Shown here piece after piece: positions 48,256 through 60,453 of a stretch of 64,000 nt of DNA; within the stretch, counting starts at the first letter, position 1, and each line of letters begins with the position of its first letter. A model generated the notes under the pieces. The model had not been told where the DNA came from and ran no database searches. It saw only the letters and a program-made list of their open reading frames with translations. The position numbers and the translations under genes are program-made. The DNA is from Hedera helix. Its lineage: Eukaryota; Streptophyta; Magnoliopsida; Apiales; Araliaceae. Where the stretch lies: positions 32,947,017 to 33,011,016 of the forward strand of contig OX359269.1 of assembly GCA_947179155.2 (NCBI GenBank), given 5' to 3'.

Positions 48256-49941
48256 CTAAAACCAATTTGACACGCTGAAGTCCCGCAGCTTTCTAAGGTG
48301 TCTCTCCATATCCTGTCTGGTTTTGTCCCACTCTTCCTTCTCAATCACAGTGGTGGGATCATCTCTTTCACTCTATAGAGTAAACAAAATGGCAATGGAT
48401 CAGCCTATATAACAGCCATAAGATTAAAATAAAATGACTTAAAAGTGTTTCCACAAAAACTCGCCGAAGGTATGATTTTGAAGGAGTTCCCGTTATCACG
48501 AATGACAAGCAAGTCATTCTTTCTATCCCTGTTTCTTCCTTCAGGAACTGTTACCTGTTTTAAACATAACAATAATTTAACATGCCTATGAGAGAGAGAG
48601 AGAGAGGTAAATTATTAACACAATGAGCTATGCAATAAACGCTTTAACGATTAGCAACTCAGTTCGCTAGAATAGGTGCCTCGCTGTAGTCTATAAAATA
48701 GTTTGATCACTGGGTATAAAAAACAGATATACAATGTTCTTTCAGAATTCAGATACATTCCTGTGCAAGCTTATAAGATTGTAGCTTCAACTTTTTATGT
48801 CGGGGAAATGGTAGAACATGGGAGTAAGTACAATGAACGTCCCAAAATTTGGGAATAGGGCTCGTTATTTGAAGAGTTTTAAACAAAAGCAAGAGACATG
48901 GAGTAGCAAGACTTTTAGAAAAACAAAACCATTTTTAAGCAAAAGTAGTCCTCTATGTTTCTGTAAACATGCTGTCCAATTTTACTTCCCAATGAGATAC
49001 TCAAGAAGAATAGATTAGCATAACATGGGAATTTCTTAGTTGTATCTGTATTTTGTAGTCTGTTTGCAAAGCTCTTCTGAGCTACTAATTTTATAGATTA
49101 GCCTATAGTTGTTTGAATGTATAATGGGTAAGGGTGGTCATACATAGGGTGTTGGGGACTAACCATGTTCCTTTTTTGTGGGTGGGGTAGGGGCTCAAGT
49201 AAGAAACCAAGTACCAGAGCGATATCTGACAAAGATAAAACATATACTCCTTCTATTCTATATTATTTGATTATTGTTATTTTTTAAAATCAATTTAAAA
49301 GATTTTTAAACTTAAAATTGGTATATATTTTTAAAATTTTAATTAATACAATAATAAATATTGTAAACTATTTAAAAAGTATTACTAATTGTAAGTTTTA
49401 TGGTTTCATAATTTTTAATAATTCATCTTAATTTTGAATTTGAAAATGTTTCATATTGACTTTCAAAAATTAATAATGGTCCTATAATTTGGAACGGAGA
49501 GAGTACAATTCACTCGGTTCAAAAAAGCACATCAAAAGTTAATATGACAATAGAAGTAAGTTCAGTGCGAGCCTAATGAACTCCGAGTCCCAGAACAATT
49601 GAGGATTCAAGTGTCTGGACTTTTGACTTTTGCTTTTTCAAAATTAAAGACACTCCAAAAGGATTAACAGGGGTTAGTTCTTGAACTACCTAAGCTATTG
49701 CTATGAGAAATTAAATACTAAGATATCTCAAGCATCATCACAATATGATTCATTTTAAGAGAATATGCAGAAAAGAACAGAATAAACGAACAATTGATTC
49801 AAAGTCATCACTGCTCCTTACCACAACTCTGGCTCTGGTAATCGACTTTGTCTTCGAATCAATAACATAAATCTCCTCAAAATCTAAGACAAACTCTGGA
49901 TCCCCCAAGCGTCTATTCCTATAGTGTTTGGACAAAATAAT
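48256..49941 (-). CDS. 3' exons of an unrecognised, probably conserved plant gene
   Basis: Three minus-strand exons: 49822-49941 (120 bp), 48465-48554 (90 bp) and 48256-48372 (117 bp with the stop). All are in phase 0 and give 108 residues. They read SKHYRNRRLGDPEFVLDFEE, then VTVPEGRNRDRKNDLLVIRD, then EEWDKTRQDMERHLRKLRDF, ending SVSNWF. The first intron here is GT-AG. The second has a GC donor (CCTTCG|GCGAGT) with an AG acceptor; no GT nearby keeps the frame. The C-terminus is basic and helical. I do not recognise the family. The agreement of three phase-0 exons with splice signals supports a real gene. Upstream exons were not found: a solo LTR follows at 50168, and larger insertions start at 53397, so the 5' part may be beyond the window, or the gene may be a fragment. 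Confidence 0.7.
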
Positions 49942-50167
49942 CTGCAATAGAAACAACCTAGTTAAATGACTCCCAAAATGTGGCATGAAGTTATAAATAG
50001 GGATCCTGTCATGTAATGATGAATTGAAAACATTTTTATATCATAAACTCTCAACAAAAAAAAAATGGTTTCCGCCTTTTGAAATTTCAGTGTGAGAAAC
50101 CAGAATGACCATAGAATCTAGATAAACATAATGGAGAACAACTAATGACTTATGACCCAAGCTACAC

Positions 50168-51381
50168 TGTAACACCCCCTTCCCGAACTGGAAATAGAGG
50201 TTACGCACAGAACATAACAAAACTAATAAACTGATATCCAAGTCTGAGTATTACTACAATACTTATAAATCAAAATATCAAATCTTACACAAAATATCTA
50301 AACTATTTACATAAAGGAAGCTCTCTTCACACTTGCCCTTGCTCCCCCTGATTACCTGCCGAAAGAAAAACACAGCATGAGCCAAATGCCCAGTACGGAT
50401 ATAGAGTGTAAGAAAATAAGAACTAAAATGAATAACAAAACTAACTGAACTGAACTAATCTGAATAATATAATATACTGAATCAAATGGTTGGGGTTATT
50501 TCATACCGAGCTCAGAATAGAACAAAAATATACCTTGTCACAAAGACAAGTCAAAATACTGTCACACAGGCAGGCACACATTGGACTGCAAATCCAAATG
50601 TATGCAAAATCGGAAGGTGTGTTCGACACAAACAACACCAAACCGCAGAACGGAATAGAACAGAAAACTAGGGTCGACTCATACGCCTCCCACAACAAAA
50701 CACCAAAGTTGGCCATCTCCCACCAAAACACAAAATGGAGACACCGTTAACTGATCACACCGCCACGGAAGGTGTCATGCCTCGGTGTCAAGAGGACATG
50801 TCTGTGGTACCCCCACAGGTGGTTATAGCTCAGGTATACCCTACGGTATAATCTAATAAAGATATCATGTCATAACAAATGCGACATAATACCCACAAAA
50901 GGGTTCTAAGTGTACATGTTAAACTGAAATGAATTAATACTAAATCTCCAAAATAAATTAACATGTACATTCTATGGAATCAAATATAATCACTACACAT
51001 GATTTAATAATACAAAAAGTACAAAAATAAGTCTATATAACGCCAACATGAAGCTATCATATTAATTTCACAAGGAACAATCATGTGAACTAATAACGAA
51101 ATTCGAAACGAGGAACAAAATGAACTAATTAAATTTAATAAGAATATCGCTGAAGGAGTACGAAATCCGTACCTGAATTAAGCAATGAAATATCCGAAAT
51201 TATAATCTAAAACGACTAGTTAAATTTCCCCCGTCGGAACTAATTAAACAAAATAAAAGAATAAATAAATAGTTAATTAATTGATTAAGTTTTACACATT
51301 TTCTTTCTCTTAGGCGAATTTGAAATCATTTCGTTCTTAACAAAATTCTACATAAACTTGTACATATATGTTACAAACAAA

Positions 51382-51417
<36 letters not shown>

Positions 51418-51880
51418 GTCAAAACTCTAAAGTTACAAAAATAATAATTTAATATCCCAAAATGCTAATTACTAACAAAGATATATACTCAAAATATATA
51501 CACTAACAAACTAAATAACATACAAAATTAAAGCTACAAAATTAAAACTAATACAGAAAATTAAATAATTACACAAAGAAAGAAAAAGAGACATACCCGA
51601 AATTAAGAAGAGATCCACCGTCTCCAAAGAAAACCAAAAAAAATTTGGGTTTATATCAATACCCAAAATCCAAAGAAGGAATTAAAATATTTAACTATGG
51701 AGGTTCTTACATAAAAGCCCCTCACACAACAAGGTCATTTCTCACAATGGGAGGTCCTTATTGTTTAGGTGAAAAAAAACTAAAGGGGTAATCCCCTATT
51801 TAAAGGCTAAGGCAGGGAAGGATGGCTCTAAATTATGTGATGTGGGACTTTAAGGAGAAAAGCAGTGACCGGTTATTACA
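50168..51880 (-). mobile_element. Minus-strand gypsy-type solo LTR
   Basis: On the plus strand it runs TGTAACACCCCCTTCCC to GACCGGTTATTACA (1713 bp), with a perfect 5-bp target duplication TACAC (50163-50167, 51881-51885). Read on the minus strand it starts TGTAATAACCGG and ends GGGGGTGTTACA, like the other gypsy LTRs here. A (TTA)n run lies at about 51385-51417. Short ORFs inside (for example 50490-50750) look non-coding. Confidence 0.85.
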
Positions 51881-51885
51881 TACAC

Positions 51886-53396
51886 AATGTCTTCTTTCAA
51901 CAGACATTCCTCCCTCACCCAGAGCAGGAGAAAAGGAAAATGTTCTTCCCATTTTTCCTTTAAGTTTTCACCACTCAGTGAGGAGAAGCAGATTACAAGT
52001 TCTTTTCATAAATTACATCAGAAGGTGGGTCCAAGAATCACTTGGGAAATGCAAATAGATGGAGAGGAAATGGGGAACCTCCTTCACATTCCTTAAGCGA
52101 ATTTACCTCCTAACAAATGGTTTGTTAAAGCTAAATATTTAAAGCCTAAAGTAGGAACAAACACCCTCAGTCACGCGAAACACAAGGCTAAAGGTACATC
52201 CAACAGTGGGTAATTAGAGGCCAGTCCCAGAAGGGTCCCTTCAACTGCAATTATTGGAGAATTGGCCAAGTACAGACCAAATCTTTTAAATTATATTTAC
52301 AAAAAGAAGCCCCTCAAATACAATCCCAAGCTCACAGTTATCAATTTGATTATTTTCCTCTCATAAATAGTTGCATGCAGACGAATAGTGGGTATATCTC
52401 TATGATAAAATTTAAAATTTGATATATATCCATCCATACCACAACCTTTCCAAAAAGCATAAAATATGTGTACCACCTACTGATTAACTATCCAACTGTT
52501 ATATATGTACATGGTTTAGCAACCTTACTTCAAACAAGGTTACAAGTTTTTCCATCCCATAAACATGATCTATGTGTACCAGTTCAAAAAAATACACGAA
52601 ATCTTAATTTCTTCAAATTCATTGAGAATAGTCAAACTTTAAATCTTTGAACCGTTTTACGTTAAAATCAGATCAAATGTTCACAATTGTTGCTACCAAA
52701 CTCTTAAGCATGTTTAAATTTATGAAAAGGAAAAAAATTGTCGCACACTTTCATTATAATGCAGTATAGTGTTGCAAGTGAAAAAACTCTATTATCCAGT
52801 AATACTTACTATGTGAACAGACGTCCAAGTTTAAACATGTATTGCTTCTCTAAATTACAAATGATTAAGAGAAGAAACCATTTGCCTGACTCACAAGTAG
52901 AACCTTACACCTAGAAACTATGATTCCTCGCCCTGACCTTTTCTCTTTGAACTAAGTACAATTAGTAAGTGAAGATTTATTTCATTGACGAGTCATTTCA
53001 TGGCTTAATTCCAAATTCGACCCTGAATCCAATGATGCAAAGAAAGTCTCATGTTCACTTAATCTAATGAGTAACATCCTTGTTTACCAAAAGCAACTCG
53101 ATGCCTATATTTCAAAAATATTATGAGAGCAACGGAAGCAGAGACAGAGACATAGAGTACTTGAGTCGGACCAATTAGTCTAATAACTCTCAAAAGATAA
53201 TTTAAGTATGGTCCTTATGCTTAATGGGATGGCAGAGCTTGATATATGAGTAATATACTTGCACAAGTAGAACCTATAAACTTATAAATCTTCAAGAACT
53301 AACTTAATACAACTATATAATCTTTAAGTTTTATGAGATCGCATAACATGATATCCAATGTTCTAAAAGGCGCTAGGTAAGAGGCGGGAGGCGGGC
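51886..53396. other. Intergenic or intronic DNA
   Basis: I see no convincing exon on either strand. If the gene at 48256-49941 is longer, this would be intron. A plus-strand frame at 51887-52096 is open for 69 codons but resembles nothing I know. Confidence 0.4.
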
Positions 53397-53899
53397 TGTA
53401 ATAACTTGAAAAATTACGAACCCAAATTAATTTTTATTATTATTATTTATTTTTATGAGAAAATATGATGTGTACAGTTATGTTGTGTATATGTTATGTG
53501 ATAAGATATACTAAGTTAGTAAATTAAATTTATTTGAACTAACTAACGGAATAGAAATGCAAGAAGAACTTATGTAATGAGATCACAAAGTTTGAATGTT
53601 GATCTTAAATGACAAATAAGAAGATTAACAATCATCAAGTGAATTATTTGGATGATTAATAAAAAAGAAGAAATAAATGAATTATTAAAGTTAATCCAAT
53701 GTGGGAATATGCGTTGGTATTGTGAGTAATTATTTTATAAACCCAAGTCGAAAAGATGTGGTAAATTATTGAGTCAAGTAATCAAGTTGAAGTATTTGTA
53801 TGTATTTGTGTTAAGGTTTACCAAACAAGCCCAAAAAATAGTAAGTGTTAGTGTTTTATAATCTAACTTAATCTAGTAGTCCAATTGACTTTTAAGTAG

Positions 53900-54273
53900 C
53901 ACTACTACAAAACAGTAAAAATATAACACTTAAACAACAAGGTTTTTATAAAAAACGTTGTGGTATTTTTTTTCACAACGTTTTTAAAAAAAACGTTATA
54001 GATACATATGCAAAAACGTTATGTATTTATAAGGGGCAATAATTTATTTGAAAGTTATAACGTTTCTCAAGGAAAACGTTTTTAAGCATCTTAGTATTTA
54101 TTTAAAGACAATGTACAACGTTTTTTAGTAAAAACGTTGTATTATGAGCCAACTACAACGTTTTAAAAACGTTGTATAAAATGTGTCAAATAGATGACAC
54201 CCTTAACCTCGACGTTTCTGGGAGAAAATTACAACGCTTTTAAGTTCTATCTTTTTGCTGTTTTATAGTAGTG
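53900..54273. mobile_element. 374-bp miniature CACTA element
   Basis: The ends are CACTACTACAAAACAG and CTGTTTTATAGTAGTG, an inverted repeat with one mismatch. The 3-bp target duplication TAG is perfect (53897-53899, 54274-54276). Inside, AACGTTTTT and its complement recur about a dozen times, often as hairpins (ACAACGTTTTAAAAACGTTG). It has no coding capacity. It must depend on a transposase that recognises CACTACT ends. Confidence 0.88.
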
Positions 54274-54967
54274 TAGCAAGACTAATTGGATTATGTAATC
54301 AACTCAATATTATTAAATAGGTAGCCCAAATGTAAATTAAATAATGAACCCAATGTGGTAACCTTATATGATTTAATTAGTGAACCATATATGAAATATA
54401 TGGTGAGTCCAAATTAATTAAACTAGTCTAAGTGTTAATATTATACACTAGCTCGATACTTGTTTTTATTTCAAGTATCATAAGTTAACCCAATTAATTT
54501 AAATTGTTGGGAGCCTATGTTGGTAAATTAAATGAATGAACTAGTAGCCCAATGAGAATTAAGGTATTGAGCCCAACCAAAGTGAAATAGAAGTCCAACT
54601 AGAATTAAATAAAGAGTCCATAGTGGAGCCCAAATGGTGAAATGTAGTGGTAATGTGTATGTACATATTGGTGTATATAAATACTACTATATATATAAAT
54701 GTATGTGTAATAAAAATAAAACCAAATTGGAGGGAAAATGACCTTAGGGCCGAAATCTAGGGGTAGGGGACCCACTTGAGATTTAAAGCTTGCTTGCATT
54801 TTTGAAAGAACAAGAGTGGTTCACCAACTCCACCAACAACCCTAGTCATTTACTTTTCAATTAACTAGTCAATCATGTAGTCAATCCATGTTATAGTAAG
54901 CGTACTTAGGCTCCTAAAATAACTAGCATCGTTGAATTAAGAGATGTTAATGAAAATTAGGAGAGTT

Positions 54968-54977
54968 CTATAAATAG
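54968..54977 (+). promoter_or_regulatory. TATA box of the gypsy LTR
   Basis: CTATAAATAG is followed by AACCCTTTTTCC and a GAGAGAGTGAGTAGAGAG leader. Confidence 0.6.
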
Positions 54978-55382
54978 AACCCTTTTTCCTAGCATATTAG
55001 GAGTTTGTTCATTTGCTAGGAGTTGCAAGAGTTATAAAGAGAGAGTGAGTAGAGAGAAGTGAGAGCTCACTGACTATTTCACAAAGTGTTAAAGAGAATT
55101 CTTGAGAGTATTATGAGTTAGAGAGCTTGTTAGCTAAAACACCAACAGAGATCTAGAAAAAAGTTTCGGGTAGAAAGGAAGAGCAAAGAGGAGTTCTAGC
55201 CATTTCTAAGAAGAAGATCTCCATTAAAGGTTTAAAAGTTTCTTTGAACCCTAGCTAGTTATTTATTTAGTTTTGTATGTTATTTACCATGTTTGGTTGT
55301 GGGAGAAATCTATGTGATGAAGATCTATGGTGAAATCCGAAGATATAAGGGTGGTTTATGATGGAGTATATGTAAATATATG

Positions 55383-55385
<3 letters not shown>

Positions 55386-55446
<61 letters not shown>
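55386..55446. repeat. (TA)n microsatellite in the gypsy LTR
   Basis: About 30 TA units followed by (TATG)n. Confidence 0.95.
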
Positions 55447-55458
<12 letters not shown>

Positions 55459-56204
55459 GTAATTTCTATGGTTAAAAAGTTAATTTGAGGTATAAAGTGT
55501 AGTCTGTGTTTTCAAAAAATTATTTTAAAACTCTATGATGGTAGATCAAGTCTATATATGAAGATCTATGGTCAAAAATGCATAATGTGTGGATTAGTAT
55601 GTTTATTATGTGAAAAGAATAAAGAAGTTTGCATATGAACTTGTTGGAAAGAAAACCCTAATTTTAAGTGTGACTCGATGATGTGTAGTTTGACTTGTAT
55701 AGCTTGTTTTCATGATCTATGAATTTTTTATGCTAGGTCTATGAGTTTTAAAGACAACCCAATTAGAAGCATTGAAAATTATGGGAAAATGAATTAGTTA
55801 TGATTTTTCTATCAAACCATGTCGGATTTCAAAACCCTAGTTGATCTAGTGGATTCAATCATGATTTAGATGTCCAAAATATTTTTGAAAAGGTAATTGA
55901 TTCATGAAATATTGAAGAACATTAAGTTACGAAGATAACAAATCAAATTTTAAGTCATTTGGATGTGTATAACATGAAATATTGAAGATTGAATCAAAGT
56001 AGCTCAAGTTGAAAAAAAATATGGGAAAAAATTAATTTTTGTATTTTGCTTGCCAGCTCCACAACGCTGGTTTACAGTGCAAATCCGGGCGGTGCAGCGC
56101 AGGCCTTTAATTTATTTATTTTAATTTATTTTTCGAGCCGGGTTGGAGCTAAATAATCCGAGTCGGGTCTAATAAGGTCCAAATGGATCTGAAAATGTAA
56201 TTTA

Positions 56205-57130
56205 ATATAATAATAATAATAATATGGGACAAAATTTAAAAATTTAAAATATTATTAAATGAATAATAATATTAATAAAATAATATTAATAAAGGTATAC
56301 AATATTATTAAATGATTAATAATACTAGCAAATGAATAAAATATTATTAAATGATTAATAATATTAATAAATGATTAAAATATTACTAAATGATTAATAA
56401 TATTAATAAGTGATTAAAATATTATTAACTGATTAATGATATTAATAAGTGATTACAATATTATTAAATGGTTCATAATATTAATAAGTGAATAAAATAT
56501 TATTAAATGATTAATAATAGTAATAAAGGATTAAAATATTATTAAATGGTTAATAATATTATTAAGTAAATAAAATATTATTAGATGATTAATAATATTA
56601 ACAAAGGATTAAAATATTATTAAGAGGGCAAAATATTATTAAATAGTTAATAATATTTATAAAGGATTAAGATATTATTTAATAAATAATATTATTAGAA
56701 AAAGAGTAAGACATTATTAAATGATTAATAATGTTAGTAAGTCTTTTAAAATAATTAAGTGATTAAGATGTTATTAAATGATTAATAACATTGATGATAA
56801 AAGAAAATATTACTAAAATTGTTAATAATATTTATAAAGGATTAAGATATTATTTAATGAATAATATTATTAGAAAAAGAGTAAGACATTATTAAATAAT
56901 TACTAATATTAGTAAGTGTTTAAAATAATTAAGTGATTAAGAAGTTATTAAATGATTAATAATATTAATGATAAAATAAAATATTACTAAAATGGTTAAT
57001 AATATTCGTAAATAGTTAAAATATTATTAAATGGATAATAATATTTGTTTGTGATTAATATATTATCAAATGTGATAATATTATAAAGTGATTGATATAT
57101 TCTTAAATGATAATTGTGTGATTAAAATAT
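56205..57130. repeat. AT-rich tandem array, about 20 units
   Basis: Degenerate copies of ATTATTAAATGATTAATAAT with spacers of the TATTAATAAGTGATTAAAAT kind, as in the LTR at 9900. The array is longer and more diverged here. Confidence 0.8.
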
Positions 57131-57889
57131 TATCCAAGTTTATAATATTATTAAGTGATTAAATGTTATAATTAAGTGTTAGATGATTTAAGTGATGAAT
57201 AGGAAGATTATTAATGTAAAATAAACATGTATATGATATACTGATTGGTAGATCAACGTTGTTAAATGTTAGGTCATCTAAAGGAAGTTAAGTTAAGTTG
57301 ATTAACATTAATCAGCGGAACAGGCAAGTTCTTCTAAAACCCAAACTCGTTTCATTATCCAAGTTTCATATATCTGGACTTGTTTTTATTATGTTAAGTA
57401 TCTTGAAATTGAAATTAGTTTCGTAGTACATGATGAAATAATTATTAAGAATTATTTCATATCTATATAGTTATTGATATTCGCACTGATGTGCATTCGC
57501 ATGCTTTGTTCTCAAATATGAACTATTTAAAGAGATAGATCTCTGTCAATTGTTTCAGCTAGACAGTGTGTAAGACCCTGAATTTTATGAAATACAAAAT
57601 TTAATTTTTCTTTATATATATTTTTTCTGAAACAGTAAGTGGTTAAATTGATAAAGTTAAAAGTTAATGATGTTATGTGCAAATTTTATTTTGTCGGACA
57701 ATATTCGTTTTGTCGGGGAATATTCGGGTCGTACGACAGCGCCGAAATAACTAATCATTGATGTACCCCACAACGAAATATTTGTCGGATATAAAAAATG
57801 ACAGAAGTAACATTTTTAAATAAAAATACTCAACGGTGTTATCACTTTTAACTGTTAAAATACCGGTGATAAAAGCATAGTAACATACG

Positions 57890-58130
57890 ATATTTCATGG
57901 TATTTTACTATAGCACACGGTATTCTACAGTAGCACACGGTATTACATAGTGTCTCATATTATTGATCTAATAACGTGGTCATTGCACAGTATTCATCAA
58001 TAATTGTTGTTACACAGTATTTTGCATTATTGATTCAATAATTGTCATTACACTGTATTTTATATCATTGAATCAATAATTGTTATTGCACTGTATTTTA
58101 AAATTATTGAACCTAATAATTGTCATAGTA
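57890..58130 (+). repeat. Degenerate tandem repeats in the Tekay-like LTR
   Basis: CACACGGTATT repeats are followed by units of ATTGAATCAATAATTGTCAT and ACACTGTATTTTA. Two neighbouring copies are 38 bp apart (58051 and 58089). Confidence 0.7.
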
Positions 58131-58415
58131 GCAAATATACAGTAATTTATATTATTAAATTAATAATAATCTGTAACGCGTTTCTTACATTATTGTTGAA
58201 TTGTTGTTGTAGCATTTTTTTATTATATATGTAGGACACGCATGAAGGGGAAAAATTATTATTATATGTGAATAGTATGTGGACCCACACCCCACATGAA
58301 GAATGAAAAATGCGAATTTGCTGGGAAAGAAAAAACAATCAAGCGGCTGCTGAATTTTTCAGCACTGGCGTGCAGCACACCAGTTCACCTACCGCGCATA
58401 ATATCTTCTTTTCTC

Positions 58416-58425
58416 CTATAAATAG
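58416..58425 (+). promoter_or_regulatory. TATA box of the Tekay-like LTR
   Basis: CTATAAATAG is conserved with 25475-25484. Confidence 0.6.
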
Positions 58426-58872
58426 TTTGCTCAGCTGAATAGAAAAATCACACCTAAAACATAAAAAATTTCTGCAAGTATTTTATGAGTTTTCTCTGAG
58501 AATAGTAAGGTTATCTTGAGTGTTTGTAAACCAAAAGGAGTGCAGAAATTTTTTAAGTAAGTATTTTATTAAAGAATAATAATTACACAAATACCTATTT
58601 CGCACGGTATTCACAAATCTTCCTTTGTAAGACTTTTCTTTGAGAAGATTTATTTTAAAAAGCTTTCTTTAGAAGATTTATTTTGAAATATTATTTCAAA
58701 AATTATTTTTGAAGTTAATATTTTACACTACAAAAATTTATATTACATAAATAATTTTGATAGTTCATAATATATGAGTTATCATATACCTTGAAATTTA
58801 TATATGGTAATTACTAATTATATTATAAATATATAGGTTGATCAACCTCAATTTTATCAATATCCAGTCACG

Positions 58873-59080
58873 TGATAAGGTAAGAAATATCATCTTCTTT
58901 CATCTTCTATTATTTATACTTACTACGGTAAGAAATATCATCTTCTTTCATCTTCTATTATTTATACTTACTACGGTAAGAAATATCATCTTCTTTCATC
59001 TTCTATTATTTAAATTTACTACTGTAAGGGATACCATCTTTTTCATCTTCCATTATTCAAACTTACTACGGTAAGGGATA
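58873..59080 (+). repeat. 48-bp tandem repeat with a GGTAAG start
   Basis: GGTAAGAAATATCATCTTCT and following bases repeat about four times at 48-bp steps. The related LTR near 25940 has a single copy. The repeat keeps an open frame of 16-residue units, but the position in an LTR argues against coding. Confidence 0.85.
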
Positions 59081-60257
59081 TCATTGCTTTTATACTCTTA
59101 AACTTACTATGGTAAGTATTTTTAGGTAAAACTTCTGAAATGATTATATGTTCCTTAATAGTTTATGCTTCATCTAATATCATTTTAATTGAGTTTTCCT
59201 ATTTTTCTGAACCTTTCTATTTGAACTGTAATCGTTATTCTGAACTGTGGATCTTGAATATCATTTTTGAATTTCACTCCACATCATGTTGACAATTTAG
59301 ACATTATTTGAATTCGCACAAAGTAAAATTATAAACTTCTGATATTTATTGTTTATCCTGTTTCTTCTGTTCATCATTTATATCACTGTTATTTGTATTA
59401 ATCATCAAGAATCAAGTTATTGTGAATATCTGTAGCCTAGGGCACATATAATAGGTTAAAGGCGATATAATTGTTCTACTGATGATAAGATAAAGGCGAT
59501 ATAATAGGTTAAAGGCGATACATCTGTTGGATGTCTTTTATAGCACGTGATGAAAGTTCTCTTTGGCCTGGGAAAAAGATGAACTGTTGTTTGGTATGAT
59601 TATGACCAAAGGCTGAAGACTGGTATAATCATGACCGTTGGTGTTATATTGAATATCTTTGGTCCGTAGTGCAAAGATGAACTGTTGACTTGCATGATTA
59701 TGACCAGGAACTGTGAAATTGTATTATCACGGCCAGTGGTGTTTCAGATGATAAGAGTTGATGATGTTTTTTCTTAAAAAGAGAAACGTGTTGACATCAT
59801 GGTCCATATGATTTTCCTAATGGTTGTTATTCTGCTGCAGTTATTGATCTGAACTTTGTTTGAGAACTTAACTACAGTTGTTGAATTAAAACTTGTTGTT
59901 TAAATTATTCTATCAAAAACTCAACTGTTGAAGGCTAACGATAATTTATTTGTCATTATCCTAGTCATGATATTCTTTATTGGACTATTTGAGCTCACTA
60001 TTCCCTTTTGTTTCATTGTTTTTCAACAGGAGATGAGAGAGTAGCTGGGTCTAGTCGGGGGATGAAATGAAGGTCCGAGTTGTAACTGTATTAGTCTTCA
60101 TAAGTTGTAAAATAGTGTGACAATAATAATAAAGACTTAGTTATGTATTATTTGAATACTGTATTGTGGTACGTTATACATTGTATTGTAATAGTTGTTG
60201 TGTATTTTGACAACTCAAGTTTGGATTGTGTAGGCCCAGATTTGGGGGTGTCATAGT

Positions 60258-60269
60258 TGGTATCAGAGC
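60258..60269 (+). promoter_or_regulatory. tRNA-iMet primer-binding site
   Basis: TGGTATCAGAGC, the usual primer site of Tekay/Del and many copia elements, 2 bp after the LTR end. Confidence 0.9.
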
Positions 60270-60453
60270 TTAGGGATATGGTCTTTAATGGAGATCTAGG
60301 GTTAGAATTAGGAGAGGAAGACGAATATAATCAATCACTAGTGTATTCTACCTAAATTAGATTTTGTTATCTAATGAGTCAATTTGAATATAGGAACAGG
60401 AAGTGATGAGTCAATTTGTTTAATTAACATTTATTTTGTGACCACAGTTAAGT

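Larger units (their letters stand above)
53397..57568 (+). mobile_element. Gypsy LTR (family of 9900-14231), interrupted twice; right part outside window
   Basis: It starts TGTAATAACTTGAAAAATTACG. Like the LTR at 9900 it has short AGCCCAA/AGTCCAA phrases, CCACCAACTCCACCAAC then AACCCTAG, a TATA box, a GAGAGAG leader, and the AT-rich 39-bp-type array. At about 57555 (TTTCAGCTAGACAG) it is cut by the element starting at 57569. The matching place in the other copy is TTTTTCAGATAGTG near 13850, so about 400 bp of LTR should lie beyond the window. A miniature CACTA element sits at 53900. Confidence 0.7.
57569..60255 (+). repeat. 5' LTR of the Tekay-like element
   Basis: It starts TGTAAGACCCTGAATTTT and ends TTTGGGGGTGTCATA, where the family relative at 27265 has TCACA. 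The length is about 2687 bp. It holds a 38-40-bp repeat at about 57890-58130, a TATA box at 58416, and a 48-bp tandem repeat at 58873-59080. Confidence 0.75.

Noticed and set aside
51887..52096. Plus-strand open frame of 69 codons right after the solo LTR
   Set aside because: No known motif, no splice context and no support from neighbouring sequence.
58838..59074. Open frame with 16-residue repeats
   Set aside because: It comes from a 48-bp tandem repeat in an LTR; the family copy near 25940 has no such frame.
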